From Micropterus salmoides (Eukaryota; Chordata; Actinopteri; Centrarchiformes; Centrarchidae): 64,000 nt of DNA. Below the pieces are notes generated by a model. The model was given only the letters and a program-made list of their open reading frames with translations. It was not told the DNA's origin and ran no database searches. The position numbers and the translations under genes are program-made. This document shows, piece by piece, positions 53,101-63,696 of the stretch; position 1 is the first letter of the stretch, and every line of letters begins with the position of its first letter. Where the stretch lies: positions 21,748,644 to 21,812,643 of the forward strand of contig NW_024040152.1 in NCBI RefSeq assembly GCF_014851395.1. Direction: 5' to 3'.

Positions 53101-56100
53101 AGGGTTCGGTATCTTGCTTGAGGACACTTCAGTTAGTCTTCCAATTGATGGATGGTTTCCGGCTCCTGAAGCTGTTGCCTGACATGCCACTGTGATTTCT
53201 TTCTTTTCAGGCGCTGTTGTGTGTGGTAAACTGTTATTTTGTCTCCTCATCCTCTTTTCTGTGTTTGTTTCTTTCCTTTTTTATTCTTTCTCCTTCACAA
53301 CTGTCTGTCTGTTCTGTGTTTGCAGGTCTTCCATTACTACGCTCCGGTTTTAGATTTGGTTCAGCTGGTTAATCTGTCAGACCTGCCCATCTTTCTGATG
53401 TCCAGAACCCAGTTTGAACTGTATCCTCATTTTGTGTGTGTGTGTGTGTGTGTGTGCGTGTGTTTCTTGGGAACCAAAGTAGCACCATGTCTAACTCCAT
53501 CCACATTGAAATAGACCCAACTGAAACACTGTATGTTCAAACTTCTATATATTGGCATGTAGATGCAACCTCTTTGAGTAACACAAAAATAAAACAACCA
53601 TTATTCTTTATCGATATATAGCTTTGATTATGCTGATTAAATAAGGGTTATATACTGCTGTTTCTACTGTTTTTACTGCAGTCCCTTAGGACTTTTCCTG
53701 TCTCAGAAGGTGGATGGTAACATCTGTTCCTCAATATAGTATTGTTCCTTCACCAACAAACAGAAGCATCTCTGGGAAGTCAATGAAAGCTAAACTTCTG
53801 TTGGACCAGCTGAGGTCACTGTGTGGAAAGGTATCTGTCCCTAAGCTTTGCTCTTATATGTACAAATATTGGAAAACGTCTGCAATAGAACTCTAATTTC
53901 CAATGAAGTAAATTAATTGCACTTGAATATCTACTTGAGAAGGAAACCTTTTTACTTTAGTCCCCAGTCAACGTACATAGGACATACAGCAGAAGATGCA
54001 TGTAAGAATCGTCATTCATCATGTGTATCATGGGACGGAGGGACTGTGCGTATATTTTATCTACTGTGTTTCTGTCTCCAGGTTGGAGCGCTGTTCAGCC
54101 TGTCCTGTATAATAACCCCCATCATCCAGCCCGCAGCCAGCCAACTCAGCTCCCAACGCTGGAGAGAGTCTATAGCCAGGAGACCAAAGTCCTTACCCAG
54201 TAAGACAGTTTTTTTATTATTTTCAAGCCCTCATTAAATGGACGACCATTTGGCGACAACAGAGAGGATCCCTATCACCTTCCATGGGGAAATAAATTGG
54301 TAACTAGGACTGCTCTGATATAGATAATAAAGGCTTCTGTTGGGAAAGCAGACTCTGAAGTGGGTCTGAGTCAATTTGGAAAACACCACTGGAAAAACAT
54401 CAGAAAATAAAACAAGTAGAGCTGCAACCAAGGTCTGAAATTAGCACCCGCCACACGTCAAATGCAGGTAAATTGTTGGCAGTGGTGACATCATCGAGCC
54501 GTCTGCCACTTGGACAGACAGAGAATATGGCCAACAGAAAGACACATGTAGTAAAGTTAGCGTACAGTGAAGATCGGCGCATGCTCCTGTATCATACACA
54601 GCACACACACACACCAACCAACCAGTCAGCTAAGGGAATATCTGTGGTGGCGTTTCCAACAAAACTCACCAATGGAAGAGGCACAGTCCCTCCTGAGTGA
54701 CAGCCAGTGCGCTGCTTGCCAGCTGCACCGGCCGGACTACGGGAGGTAACTCCGATGTTGTTGTAGAATCACTAAGCTTGTCTATTAGACGATTAGAGGT
54801 GTCACTTGGTTTTATTAATTATAGTTAAAGCCCCAGAGACAAGATACAAATGATATAACCACATCTTTAAAGTAGGGCTGATCAATTAACCTAAATTTGA
54901 TTGAAATTGCAATATGGCCTACTGCAATTTTAAAATCACAGGAGGTGATATTTGTGTCAGTATATCATTTTAAATTAAATATTGTAGGCTGCAGATCATA
55001 TACAGACTTATGTAAACATCTTTGGTACAGATCACACCATTTCATTTTAATATGTTTTTCAATTAAATGGGAATAATTATGTAAAAACGGTCATTCCCTC
55101 TAATATCACAAATCAAATCACAATTGCAATATCAGTCAAAATATTCACAATTTTTTTTCCAAAATCATTCAGCCCTACCTTAAAGGGTAACTTTGATATT
55201 TTTCAAGTTAACAAGTTTGTAAAATATGAAAAAATAAAATTCCTCTTCTGTCGAGGATTAACTCTTGATGTTATCTCTTTCCTTCTGGCTGCGCAACTGT
55301 AGTGCCTGACGTAGAGGTGAAAGGTGAGAGCGCTCACTACTTCCTGTTGGTCCAGGGCTCAGACGACGTTGGTTGTGGCACCTGCAGGGTCAGGATGTTG
55401 CATTCGGACAGTCAGATCAATGGAGCAGCTGCCATGGCGACCATCTCTGGCTTGCTGAGAGAGAAGTCTCTGTCATCATCAGGTATATTATGTTGTCGGG
55501 TTCATGGAGGAGCTACTGTGTGTACTTCTGTGTGTGCACTACTGTCAGTGTGTATGTCACTTTAATTTGCTAAACCCTTGAATCAAATCCTCTTGGACCT
55601 GATAGGCTGTTTTGAGAGAGTGAGAAAGAGACAAAAAACTTAAAATCTAACTTTATAAACTTGGACCGCAGGGGGTGGCACCCCGTCAAATTAAATCAGT
55701 CATCCTTCCCCTTCCCCTTAGTAATGTTAAAAAAAACTTTGATAGTGCAACATGAAAAATTTCTAAAATGTTATTCTCTTACTTATTTAGTAGATAATCA
55801 TGCTCTGTAGTTCAGTTATCTGTGGACTGCAAATTTAGCCCCATTTTCTTTATCATATATTTGTTAACATTTTGGCAAAGTGGCATCATTAAAAGTATGC
55901 TGAATTAGCTATTTGCAATTCCTTTTTGCAGTGTTTACCCATGTACAGTATGTACAGACAGCTATCAGTTAATTACTTTGATACTGAAGAAAACATGACG
56001 ATTCTCAGTTAAGTTCTGTTTATAAGGATTCTTTTGTATGCTTAAGTGACTTATTGACATTTTTTTGCGAGATAATGATTTCCTCAGGAAGTGTTTGTTA

Positions 56101-59100
56101 CACTGAATCTAAAAATATGAATCACGTCTATCTGTTCTGTATTATTGAGTGCACCACATCAGCCATCCAAACTACATTAACTAACTTGCCATGTTTTTAA
56201 GAACACCAGCATGCACCTGACACCTCACACTCCTACTGCATACCTCTGGGGAGGGGCAGCTCAGTGTTTTTAAACCTCTGTGGTACTGTAATCAAATTTA
56301 AAGAGTAGTCTTGTATTTTATTAACATTTTGGAGGCATTTGAACATAGTAGCAATTTGTTGTCTGCCATATTGTAAAGAAATACCCATCAACCCAGATTT
56401 TCTTCAAGCAGCTCTTCAGCTTGTGGGAGTAGAAGCCCTTCTGGCTTTATTAACAGAAGTTGAGGGGTTGTCATTTTTCATCAGGCTAACCTGTATTACA
56501 AAAACTATTGGCCCTCCTGACTGATTGATATCCTGTGAGATTTTCTTATTTGGCCTACATGTCGTTCTTTTGCCACCTCTTCCTCCCTCTTCTCTCACAG
56601 CACTGGGGAGTTGTCACTGCACCGTTAAGGATTTCCTCGTCTTTACCACTAAAATAAGAAAAATCAATTAACGAACAACAGAGTGAGAAAAAGTATTGAA
56701 GGCTCAGATGGATTGGCAGAGAAAGGAGGAATTGAGTGAATGTATGTAATGTATTTAGGACGAACTGCAGGGATGATTGATCAAAAACCTTGGCTGGTTA
56801 TGGCTGACTTGAAGGGCAGACACTTGTTTGTTTTTGTTCCCTAAACTTAAAGCATCTTTCCCAGTGAAAGTCCTTCATTGTTCTTGGGCTTCATATGATA
56901 TTCAAGAGACCTACTGTGGTGTTTCCTCCAGAGAGTTCCTGCTGTTTTTAACCTTTTTATGAAACCTATTTAAGACATTTTTGAAATGGGTTTTAAATGC
57001 AGAGCAAGACTATAAAAGGTGCCCCAACTGCTACAGTGACACAGCACAGCCGTTGTGCTGCCTCTTGAAATGCTCTTCTGAGGGTTGTTGCACGTGAACA
57101 AAAGCATAAAATACTCAGTATAACTTTGTGTCCAGTACTAGATTTCCGGGTGAGTTTTGTGTGTCTTTTGGGTTACTAATTTGCCTTATTTACCATATAT
57201 TTAGTGCAAAGTATTGCAGCAGCAGTCTTCGTTTTATTTAGTTTTTATAATGGTTCAGTGGTTCCCAAATGTTTTACCTTATGCAACATCAACTTTGAAC
57301 CCCTTGTAACATTTATGAGTTGTGAGCACTTTCAGCCAAGAGTGATATTTTTCATCTCTCTCATAATGTTGGTCAAGCTCCAAAAACACTGGATCCTTCA
57401 ACCCTCATAATGCAACTCATTCATTAGACCATCCTTGCCTGTTCTATCCCCATGCTCTCAGCTTTTAATACAGGTTTTGTACAATATTTGACGTAAAGTG
57501 ACCTTTTTGTGTACAATTGGTGGAGTACCCCATAAACTCTCTTTTGTGTTCCTGTCTAAACAATACACAATAGAGGTTTGTAAAGTATCTGATAATAATT
57601 TTTCCCCCATTAACTACATCTCTTTCTTTGAGTAGGAGGATTTGGAGGCAACATCCTCTGCCCTCTGCCCTGTCTCCAAGGAGACAGCCTGCTGAACAGA
57701 GAGAGGAAGGTGACCCAGGTCCAGACACTGGTGCTCAAAGAATATCTCAGTAAGTACTACATTTAAAGAGTGATGGAAACGACACCTCAGAATAAAATGA
57801 TTGCACACTCTTGTAGCCAAACATATTTCATCACTATGTTGTATTTTAGCGCTACCGTAGTGCTTTTATTAGTTGCTTGCATGCTAATGTAGGATAATAA
57901 CCAAGACAAGCCTTCAGAACAGCACCTTGAGCTCACTTATATATGTCAGTCACAATGTTATGCCCCCAAGCAGGATGGGGAAGTGACTCACAGAACAATA
58001 GAGGAGAGAACATATTTGCGAGTTTTATGGCAACAGATTTTTCACATTACATATTTTTACCTTTCTAATAATGGTGGTGTAGCTTTTCATCAAGAACATT
58101 GTTTGAAACACAAGGGTACTCTTCACTTTATGTTGAGTTAAAGACAGACACGCATATATATAAACCCTCCACACTACACGCTGTGCAGCAGTCATTGTTA
58201 CTGTGTGATGGGAATTATTTAAGAAGGATGTGTTGACTTCATCTCGCTATCCCTTTGTTGTGGTGTCTTTAATTAGTCCTTTTCACTATCTCATCATCTT
58301 CATGTTATCCAGACTGACACAACCACTCTGGACTAATATTAAATCTGTGTATTCATGTTTCTTGGGATCAGAAACAGGTAATAAAAACTATGTAATACTT
58401 TTAATTAATCTAATGTGATAAAGTTAATTGGAATAAAAGAATGAGTGGCTTAACTGTCAATGAAAACAAACTGGCAGCTATTTTGATTATTGATTAATCA
58501 TTTCAGTTTGTTTTTTTTTAAGGGAAAATGTCAAATATTTGCTGGTTCCAGCTTCCATCAATTGAAAAAATAATTGGCAAATTAATCAATAATTTAAAAA
58601 GTTGTTGTTGGAGCTGTTACATGTATAACACAATACATTAATTAATTATACATAATAACATAATAAATTAAGACTTCTTTGAAACTAGAGCCAGACCAGC
58701 AGTGTACATTTGCTTATTTCAGGCACCTGCTGGTGGAAAGAAATGTATGAAATTAGACATAAATCCTCAGTGTTGACTATTATCAATTAATTTGAGATCA
58801 AATGTATTTAAGAGATGTATTTATACCAGAGAGACAAATCCGAATGGATATATCAGCTGTCGGGGCCACTCAAAGCTTCCTGAACTGTTGTCAGTTTGAA
58901 CTCTCAGTTCTCACCAACCCTCAGCACAAGCTGGTGCATAGAAAGACTGTGTTGGAGTATCATTATTTTACAGACACACATAATGTCCCCTTGGCAGGTG
59001 AAGATAGTGAAACACCAGTGGTGTGGCGCAAGATTAAAAGAAGTGGAGTGAAATTCTTCAGACTTGACGAAAAGCAGTAGGGCTGTTCTTTGAAAAGGCC

Positions 59101-60274
59101 ATGAGCAGAATGAAGTGTTCTGACAGACCGCAGACCTTAATGAAATTCATTGCAGTATATTCTGGCTTTGCATGTCCTCATAAGCTGCAGAAGTTACACT
59201 TCACAGGAAATGAGTACTTCTGTATGTGTGTGTGTGTTTCTTTCAGGCTGTAATAAGTCTGTGAGATAAGTATGCAAACTCTTGTGTGTCCGTGCCAAGG
59301 GCTCCATTTATCATTTTTCTCCAAGTCTCCATTTAACTGGATACCTAACTCAACCATTTCTAATCTAACGTGAAGCTTTTTTAAATTGCCCTATCACACC
59401 CATGTCACTGTGCAGATTCTGTTAACAAATATAAAAAATACTCAATCTAGTCAAAACAGGAAAATATCTATTTCAGATGTTTTGCTTAATAAACTAATAC
59501 TATAAAATGCCTTTGATCATTTCACCTGCCCATATTTGTTCCTGGGACACCTCTTCAAAATATCCAGAGTTTGAGAGCATTTGCTGTTCCACTGAAGAAG
59601 TTAAGCCTGCATAACAAATACTACAGCTTCTTTAAAGTCAGGGCCACATATTGCATAATTGCAGCTTAATTAATTAATAATTGCAGCCTAAATTCAATCC
59701 AAAAGCAATTATATGTTGCCAGGGGCTGAGCAGTATTACCTGAAATCCATATCATGGTTAATTGTCACTTTACCTCAGGAAGAAGATAAATGCATTAAGA
59801 CAGCCTTTATGAATAAGTTAATTTTACCAAATATACAATAAATAAAATGAATTAAATCAAATAACATGTGGTCTGTGTGAGTCAGGATGTCCGTTTTGGT
59901 TTAGGTGCCATATGATTTGCTGTTATTTGGAAGAACCAACATGTATAATTACCCAGTGCTGCTGAAATCTAAAAGTTTTTGGAAGAAAATCAACTCTTAA
60001 CCCACCCATTAGTACCAAGAACACACAGGCCAAGAATCTCCCCCATTTTACCAAGCTGTAAAGTTTACCAGGGAACCAAAAACTAAACAGCCTCTGTTTG
60101 TGTGTCCAGGGCAGAAAGAAGAAGCATCGGCCTCAACCTCAATACGCGTCAATGACTTAAAGGTCATTCTGAGTCTGGCCAGGGAGCAGTACCTGAAGAT
60201 GATTGACTCCACTCTGCCATCTGTTGCCACCTGTCTGACAGACGAGCAGGAGGGCATGGCCGCCAAAAGCTCAG
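38991..60274 (+). CDS. mtbp: MDM2-binding protein MTBP (first 14 coding exons, partial)
   Basis: Exons 38991-39057, 39573-39656, 39741-39814, 40380-40525, 40878-40936, 41870-42014, 42505-42619, 47144-47260, 53326-53420, 53740-53830 (or from 53707), 54082-54199, 55303-55482, 57636-57749 and 60110-60274. Phases agree, giving about 523 codons. The human protein is about 900 residues, so the C-terminal exons lie beyond the right edge. Matches to MTBP run in order: MDRYVLV start, FPACS, RWYFAVQA, FCSSDWEEL, LSDKLPPPG, LGALKHM, ELWRGGLVI, VFHYYAP, LSDLP, QFEL, LLLDQLRSLCGKVGALF, QLSSQRW, PDVEVKGE, DSQINGAA and VNDLKVILSLAREQYL. MTBP works with TICRR/Treslin to start DNA replication and was first found as an MDM2 partner. 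Exon 10 has two phase-compatible acceptors, so its N-terminal boundary is open. The longest introns here are rich in transposons. Confidence 0.93.
42121..42169. repeat. (AC)n microsatellite in mtbp intron 6
   Basis: About 24 AC units, about 105 bp downstream of the exon 6 donor. On the transcript strand it is CA-rich, a class of intronic motif that can bind hnRNP L. Confidence 0.95.
42620..44043 (+). other. First part of large mtbp intron 7, no gene recognised
   Basis: No exon found. A GC-richer island at 43560-43740 contains the short inverted repeat CCCGACTC...GAGTCGGG (about 43598-43628). It may be an old element fragment or a conserved non-coding piece. Nothing else stands out. Confidence 0.4.
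44044..44394. repeat. hAT-like MITE in mtbp intron 7
   Basis: Ends TAGGGCTACAACAATT and, inverted, TTTGCAGCACTA. It is flanked by near-identical 8-mers GTTTTAAG (44036-44043) and ATTTTAAG (44395-44402), the target-site length expected for hAT elements. 351 bp, AT-rich, non-coding. Confidence 0.7.
44515..44668 (+). mobile_element. Tc1/mariner-like transposon fossil (3' end)
   Basis: GCGCTTTCCAGAAGTGTGGA (the decayed LPRRVE end of a transposase), then TTAATGCACATTG and GGTGTCCACACACTTTTGGC followed by CACGTTGTGTA. This is the usual 3' end of fish Tc1-like elements. Only a remnant, with many substitutions and no intact frame. Confidence 0.6.
45312..46485. mobile_element. hAT-like element, 1174 bp, with perfect 8-bp target duplication
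   Basis: Begins TAGGGCTGCAGCCAACAATT and ends GATGAATCGTTTCAGCCCTA. The two ends are inverted copies for the outer bases. GTTTAAAG flanks both sides exactly (45304-45311 and 46486-46493). The interior contains GC-richer parts, but no transposase frame. The largest frame (45710-45892) has no family resemblance. Same end family as 44044-44394 and 31646-31965, so probably mobilised in trans. Confidence 0.8.
46901..46940. repeat. (GATA)n then (TA)n microsatellite
   Basis: About six TAGA units followed by an AGATATATATATATA run, in mtbp intron 7. Confidence 0.9.
47091..47135. repeat. (GT)n microsatellite ending at the mtbp exon 8 acceptor
   Basis: About 22 GT units, followed only by GCGCCTCAG before exon 8 starts at 47144. 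The GT run takes the place of a normal polypyrimidine tract. Confidence 0.95.
47335..48350. repeat. Probable non-autonomous DNA transposon in mtbp intron 8
   Basis: Contains CGCTATTCCGCTGATCAACA, then GTTGGTGGCGCTAACATGC and GCCAACAAAGGCAGGGAAG, a string I recognise as dispersed in fish genomes. The far side (around 48330) has GGGTGTAGCGGAATAGC, an inverted match to GCTATTCCGCT near 47391. This suggests inverted ends about 1 kb apart. No coding frame. Confidence 0.45.
48351..49384 (+). other. mtbp intron 8 segment, nothing recognised
   Basis: Short frames only, without family resemblance. No splice-compatible mtbp coding sequence was found. Confidence 0.4.
49385..49860 (-). pseudogene. CR1/L2-type LINE reverse-transcriptase remnant
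   Basis: On the minus strand the translation reads KFPRQVLVSFYRGAIESILT, NIINWHGMCTAQDRRAQQRV and then, after frame breaks, fragments of the HPSHSLFTL...SGKRYKSF and MQSSFPPPKQSDS C-terminal region. This is the end of a LINE polymerase with several frameshifts, so it is a dead fossil in mtbp intron 8. Confidence 0.75.
50280..50706. repeat. hAT-like repeat remnant
   Basis: TTATTAACGTCACACTGTGA, then AATCGATTTTTGGAATTTGT and a TTTTTTTTCTCCAACCCCTA end. The ATCGATT-rich ending next to CCAACCCCTA fits another common fish hAT family. Boundaries are approximate. Confidence 0.4.
51162..51186. repeat. (GT)n microsatellite
   Basis: About 12 GT units in mtbp intron 8. Confidence 0.9.
51190..52580 (+). 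other. mtbp intron 8 segment, nothing recognised
   Basis: AT-rich DNA with chance frames; no exon, RNA gene or clear element. Confidence 0.4.
52585..52885. repeat. hAT-like MITE remnant (same family as 44044-44394)
   Basis: GTCAGTTAAGCAATTAGTTG at the left, ACCAAAAAATTAATTGACTG and a TAGTTGTACTGGAACCCTA end at the right. This is a decayed version of the TAGGGCTGCAAC family. No target duplication detected. Confidence 0.5.
53433..53460. repeat. (GT)n microsatellite just inside mtbp intron 9
   Basis: Starts 12 bases after the exon 9 donor (GTATCC at 53421). On the RNA it is a UG-repeat close to a 5' splice site. Confidence 0.9.
54873..55177. repeat. hAT-like MITE in mtbp intron 11, 305 bp
   Basis: Ends TAGGGCTGATCAATTA and, inverted, AATCATTCAGCCCTA. 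Flanks CTTTAAAG (54865-54872) and CCTTAAAG (55178-55185) differ at one base, consistent with an old 8-bp target duplication. AT-rich interior with short CAATTGCAATAT motifs. It ends 125 bp before exon 12. Confidence 0.7.
55483..57635 (+). other. mtbp intron 12, nothing recognised
   Basis: No exon-like sequence fits the mtbp frame here. Short frames (for example 56339-56524) lack splice signals in the right phase and family resemblance. Confidence 0.4.
58440..58625. repeat. hAT-like MITE fragment
   Basis: ATTTTGATTATTGATTAATC, then CAAATATTTGCTGGTTCCAG and AAATTAATCAATAATT. This is the core of the TAGGGCTGCAAC family without its ends. It lies in mtbp intron 13. Confidence 0.45.
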
Positions 60275-61602
60275 GTATGAAATGAGAAAAAAACAAGCCA
60301 ACGGTATTTTCACATCAATGCTACATAACATACACAATGGCTTTTGTTGCCATTATACCACCAGCTGTTTGACACTTCCTGTAGTTCTTTTTATGTATGA
60401 GCAGGAAATACGAATGTCCGGATTTTTTTCACCCTTGGAATTATTGGTAACGAAGGAGGCTGACATGGAAGTTGGAAGTTTTTTAGACTTGATGATACTG
60501 GGGACCTGTGTGATACTTATAAAACTTCAACTATTATGAAACTGCATATGTTAATTGACCTTAGATTATTAAGCCAATCTAAATATATGCACAGAATGAA
60601 CAGTACAATAGAAATCTCCCAATACAAAACATACTGACTTGTGTGTTACACAGCAGTGCATCAGTATTCACTTCACACATAATCATAGGATGTTTTAGGA
60701 AACAATGCCAGCTAATAATACACAAATAATAAAACAAGTCCCAGCCTGTGGCTATAGCTAAATGTGCACAACGAGGGTGGTGTTGGTTTTAAAAATGGAG
60801 TGGTGGGGCTAATAGACCAGCATGTCAAGTAGTTTTCATGTGCTTTGTCATTATTTGGCAATTATTTTTTGCTGTTTCCGGGTTACTAGATTGAGGCATT
60901 GTCTCAGCAAGTGCAATTGTATTAGAATAGACAGGTTTAATTCTTTTAAAACAGTCACACATAATTGGTCTTGTCTTTGTGTGTATCCTGCCGATGTTAT
61001 CTTCTATAACATTTACAAGTATTTAGATCTCCAGGACCTCACGTAAAGGATATACTAAGATTTTGTTAGGTGAGCCAGTAGGCTTCAAAAACAGAAGTGA
61101 TGATGGGTGTAAACATGTAGAGACATATACATTCTAAGGTGCAAATTAGGTTATTTTTCAACATACTCCTTGCCCACTCTACTCTGGACAAGGGAATGCT
61201 GTTTACAGTAGTAAACAGGCTCTGCAATCCATAAGGAGTCTCTTTTGCATTTATGCGTCACCAAAGGTGTGAATGACTTTGTGTCGCCTGTCAAGCTGTT
61301 CGTGTAGAGCTTCCGTCTCTTTTATTATAGCACAACCTCAGGCCATTGCTGTGCATGAAAAACCCTCAATTTATTGGTGAACCTGCTGTTTACAGGTTCA
61401 TCACATTTCTGTCCTCCTTGAGATTACATATAATCTTCCTGTCCAAACACAGGAAAAGGGCAGACTGATGATATTTTGGATGCTGAAATTTCATTTGTTC
61501 AGGTTTCTGTCTGCCAAGAGTTGGGACAGACTCTTGCAATCCATCATACAGTACCCACGTTGCCTGTGCCAGTGTACTGGGTTGTTTGTTGTTCTACAAC
61601 AT

Positions 61603-61619
61603 AATGCCATAAACTCCAA
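61603..61619. repeat. 17-bp target-site duplication, left copy
   Basis: AATGCCATAAACTCCAA, repeated exactly at 63680-63696 on the other side of the Penelope-like insertion. Confidence 0.9.
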
Positions 61620-63679
61620 CGAAGGTTAAAATCAAGGGCAACTGGACTTGGTTGAAGATACTGGAAGACGTTTCGTCCCTCATCCAAAGGACTTCTTCAG
61701 TTCTGACTGACTGGCAGGGAAACTTAGCTATTTAACCTCAGTTGGGTCGTTGGCCCGGGTCATCGATACCGCTGGTTCGTTAGTGTTCCTTGTTGCTGTG
61801 ACGACAGTCGTTACAGTCGTTAAGACTACCTGTGGCCAAGACTGAACGACCATCGTTGGTATCTTCACCTGAGGCCAATAGGTTATGTTTGTTGAGTTTC
61901 CTGGGAAGTGATGAAAGGACAGCATTGTAAGTGGGGGATAAGTGGTGGCGTAGACCCCCTCCCCTGTTCAATGACAGCTTCTCAACCCTGATGTAGATGG
62001 CTTCCTTGTCACCTCTTTCAAACCATCCATCTTCTCTGTCTAAAATGTGCACCTGGTGGTCCGCAAACGAGTGTCCTCTGTCCTTCAGATGTAAGTAGAC
62101 TGCAGAGTCTTGACCTGAGGAATTGGCCCTTCTGTGTTGAGCCATGCGTTTGTGTAGTGGTTGTTTAGTCTCCCCAATATACAGGTCTGTGCATTCCTCA
62201 CTGCATTGGACCGCATACACTAGATTGCTTTTCTTGTGTTTGGGTGTGCGGTCTTTGGGGTGTACCAGCATCTGTCTTAGTGTGTTCTTGGGTTTAAAAA
62301 ACACAGGGATGTTGTGTTTGTTGAAAATCCTCCTGAGTTTCTCTGATACTCCAGACATGTATGGAATCACAATGTTGTTGCATTTGACCTTCTTTTCCTC
62401 CTCCCCTGTAGTTTTGTTCTTCTTGGATCTTGTGGCTGTTTTCACAAAGGTCCATTTAGGGTATCCACAGGCTGTAAGTGCCCCCTTCAGGTGGTTCTGT
62501 TCCTTCTCTCTGGCTTGGGCGCTTGTTGGTATGTTTTCCGCTCTGTGGTGCAGTGTTCTCATGACCCCTAGCTTGTGCTCCAGTGGGTGGTGTGAATCGA
62601 AGAGTAGGTATTGGTCTGTGTGTGTGGGTTTTCTGTAAACACCAATCTGCAGGCTCCTGTCCTCTTCAATGTGTACAGCGCAGTCCAGGAAGGCCAAACT
62701 GTTGTTGTGAACATCCTCTCGTGTGAACTTGATGTTACTGTCCACAGAGTTGATGTGTTCTGTGAAGGCTTGCACTTCCTGGCTTTTAATTTTGACCCAG
62801 GTGTCGTCCACATATCTGTACCAGTGGCTCGGTGCTATTCCTCTGAAGGAGTTGAGGGCTTTATTCTCCACTTCTTCCATGTAGATGTTTGCCACAATCG
62901 GGGATACCGGTGAGACCATGGCACAGCCATGCTTCTGTCTGTAGAATCCACCGTTGTACTGGAAGTAGGTGGTGTTTAGACAGAGGTCGAGTAATTTGCA
63001 GATTTGGTCAGGGCTGAGTCTAGTTCTGTTGTCCAGGGTGTTGTCTTGTGTTAGCCGTTTCCTAACGGTTTCTACTGCCTCTATGGTGGGGATGCAGGTG
63101 AACAAAGAAGTCACGTCATAGGATACCATGGTTTCATCTGGATCCAGTTTTAGTCCTCGAACTTTGTTTACAAAGTCAATAGAGTTTTGGACGTGGTGAG
63201 GCGTGTTTCCCACCAATGGAGCTAAGATGGTAGAAATGTGTTTGGCAATGTTATAGGTGACCGAGTTAATGCTGCTGATAATCGGCCTGAGTGGGGCTCC
63301 TTCTTTGTGTATCTTGGGTAGTCCATAAATGCAAGGAATGGCTTCTCCAGGATACAAACTTCCCAGGAAACTCAACAAACATAACCTATTGGCCTCAGGT
63401 GAAGATACCAACGATGGTCGTTCAGTCTTGGCCACAGGTAGTCTTAACGACTGTCGTCACAGCAACAAGGAACACTAACGAACCAGCGGTATCGATGACC
63501 CGGGATAACGACCCCACTGAGGTTAAATAGCTGAGCTTCCCTGCCAGTCAGTCAGAACTGAAGAAGTCCTTTGGATGAGGGACGAAACGTCTTCCAGTAT
63601 CTTCAACCAAGTCCAGTTGCCCTTGATTTTAACCTTCGTTGGATAACTATGACCTGGATGACTGAGAATCTTCATAGAC
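61620..63679 (-). mobile_element. Penelope-like retroelement insertion, 5'-truncated, with inverted terminal arms
   Basis: A 2060-bp insertion in mtbp intron 14, bounded by the exact 17-bp duplication. The arms at about 61616-61918 and 63359-63642 are inverted copies of each other (about 285-300 bp, small indels). The single-copy middle codes on the minus strand for reverse transcriptase plus GIY-YIG nuclease. The right arm is followed by an extra tail GATGACTGAGAATCTTCATA (about 63656-63675) missing from the left arm. Penelope-like elements often insert 5'-truncated with inverted or tandem partial copies, which fits. Both arms contain a GGATGAGGGACGAAACGTC core. The intact frame and exact duplication suggest a fairly recent insertion. 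Confidence 0.92.
61780..63435 (-). pseudogene. Penelope-like reverse transcriptase / GIY-YIG endonuclease, N-terminally truncated
   Basis: An open frame of 551 codons. Residues 1-26 are read from the inverted right arm, so the true N-terminus is lost; the polymerase resumes at YPGEAIPCIYGLPKIHK. Visible motifs: the first catalytic aspartate in VSYDVTSLF (~104-112), the HGCAM.SP loop (~169-176), YRYVDDTW (~206-213, catalytic aspartate pair), FLDC (~249-252) and YRKPTHTDQYL (~267-277). The C-terminal nuclease region shows NLVYAVQCS (~404-412) and YIGETKQPLHKRMAQHRR (~419-436). The family usually has glycine in AMGSP; here it is AMVSP, and the leading glycine of the GIY motif is absent. The tail after about residue 518 reads through the left arm. 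The element is reported as dead by truncation, though the frame has no internal stop. Confidence 0.85.
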
Positions 63680-63696
63680 AATGCCATAAACTCCAA
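63680..63696. repeat. 17-bp target-site duplication, right copy
   Basis: Exact repeat of 61603-61619. Confidence 0.9.

Noticed and set aside
53681..53740. Acceptor TTTTTACTGCAG at 53681 as the start of mtbp exon 10
   Set aside because: In the required phase it runs into a stop codon at the ATATAG near 53737, whereas two downstream acceptors keep the frame.
55005..55035. miR-30-like seed GTAAACATC
   Set aside because: Only the seed agrees, the rest of the mature sequence and the hairpin are missing, and it lies inside a MITE.
62144..62638. 164-codon open frame on the plus strand
   Set aside because: Antisense of the Penelope-like reverse-transcriptase frame, which has clear motifs.
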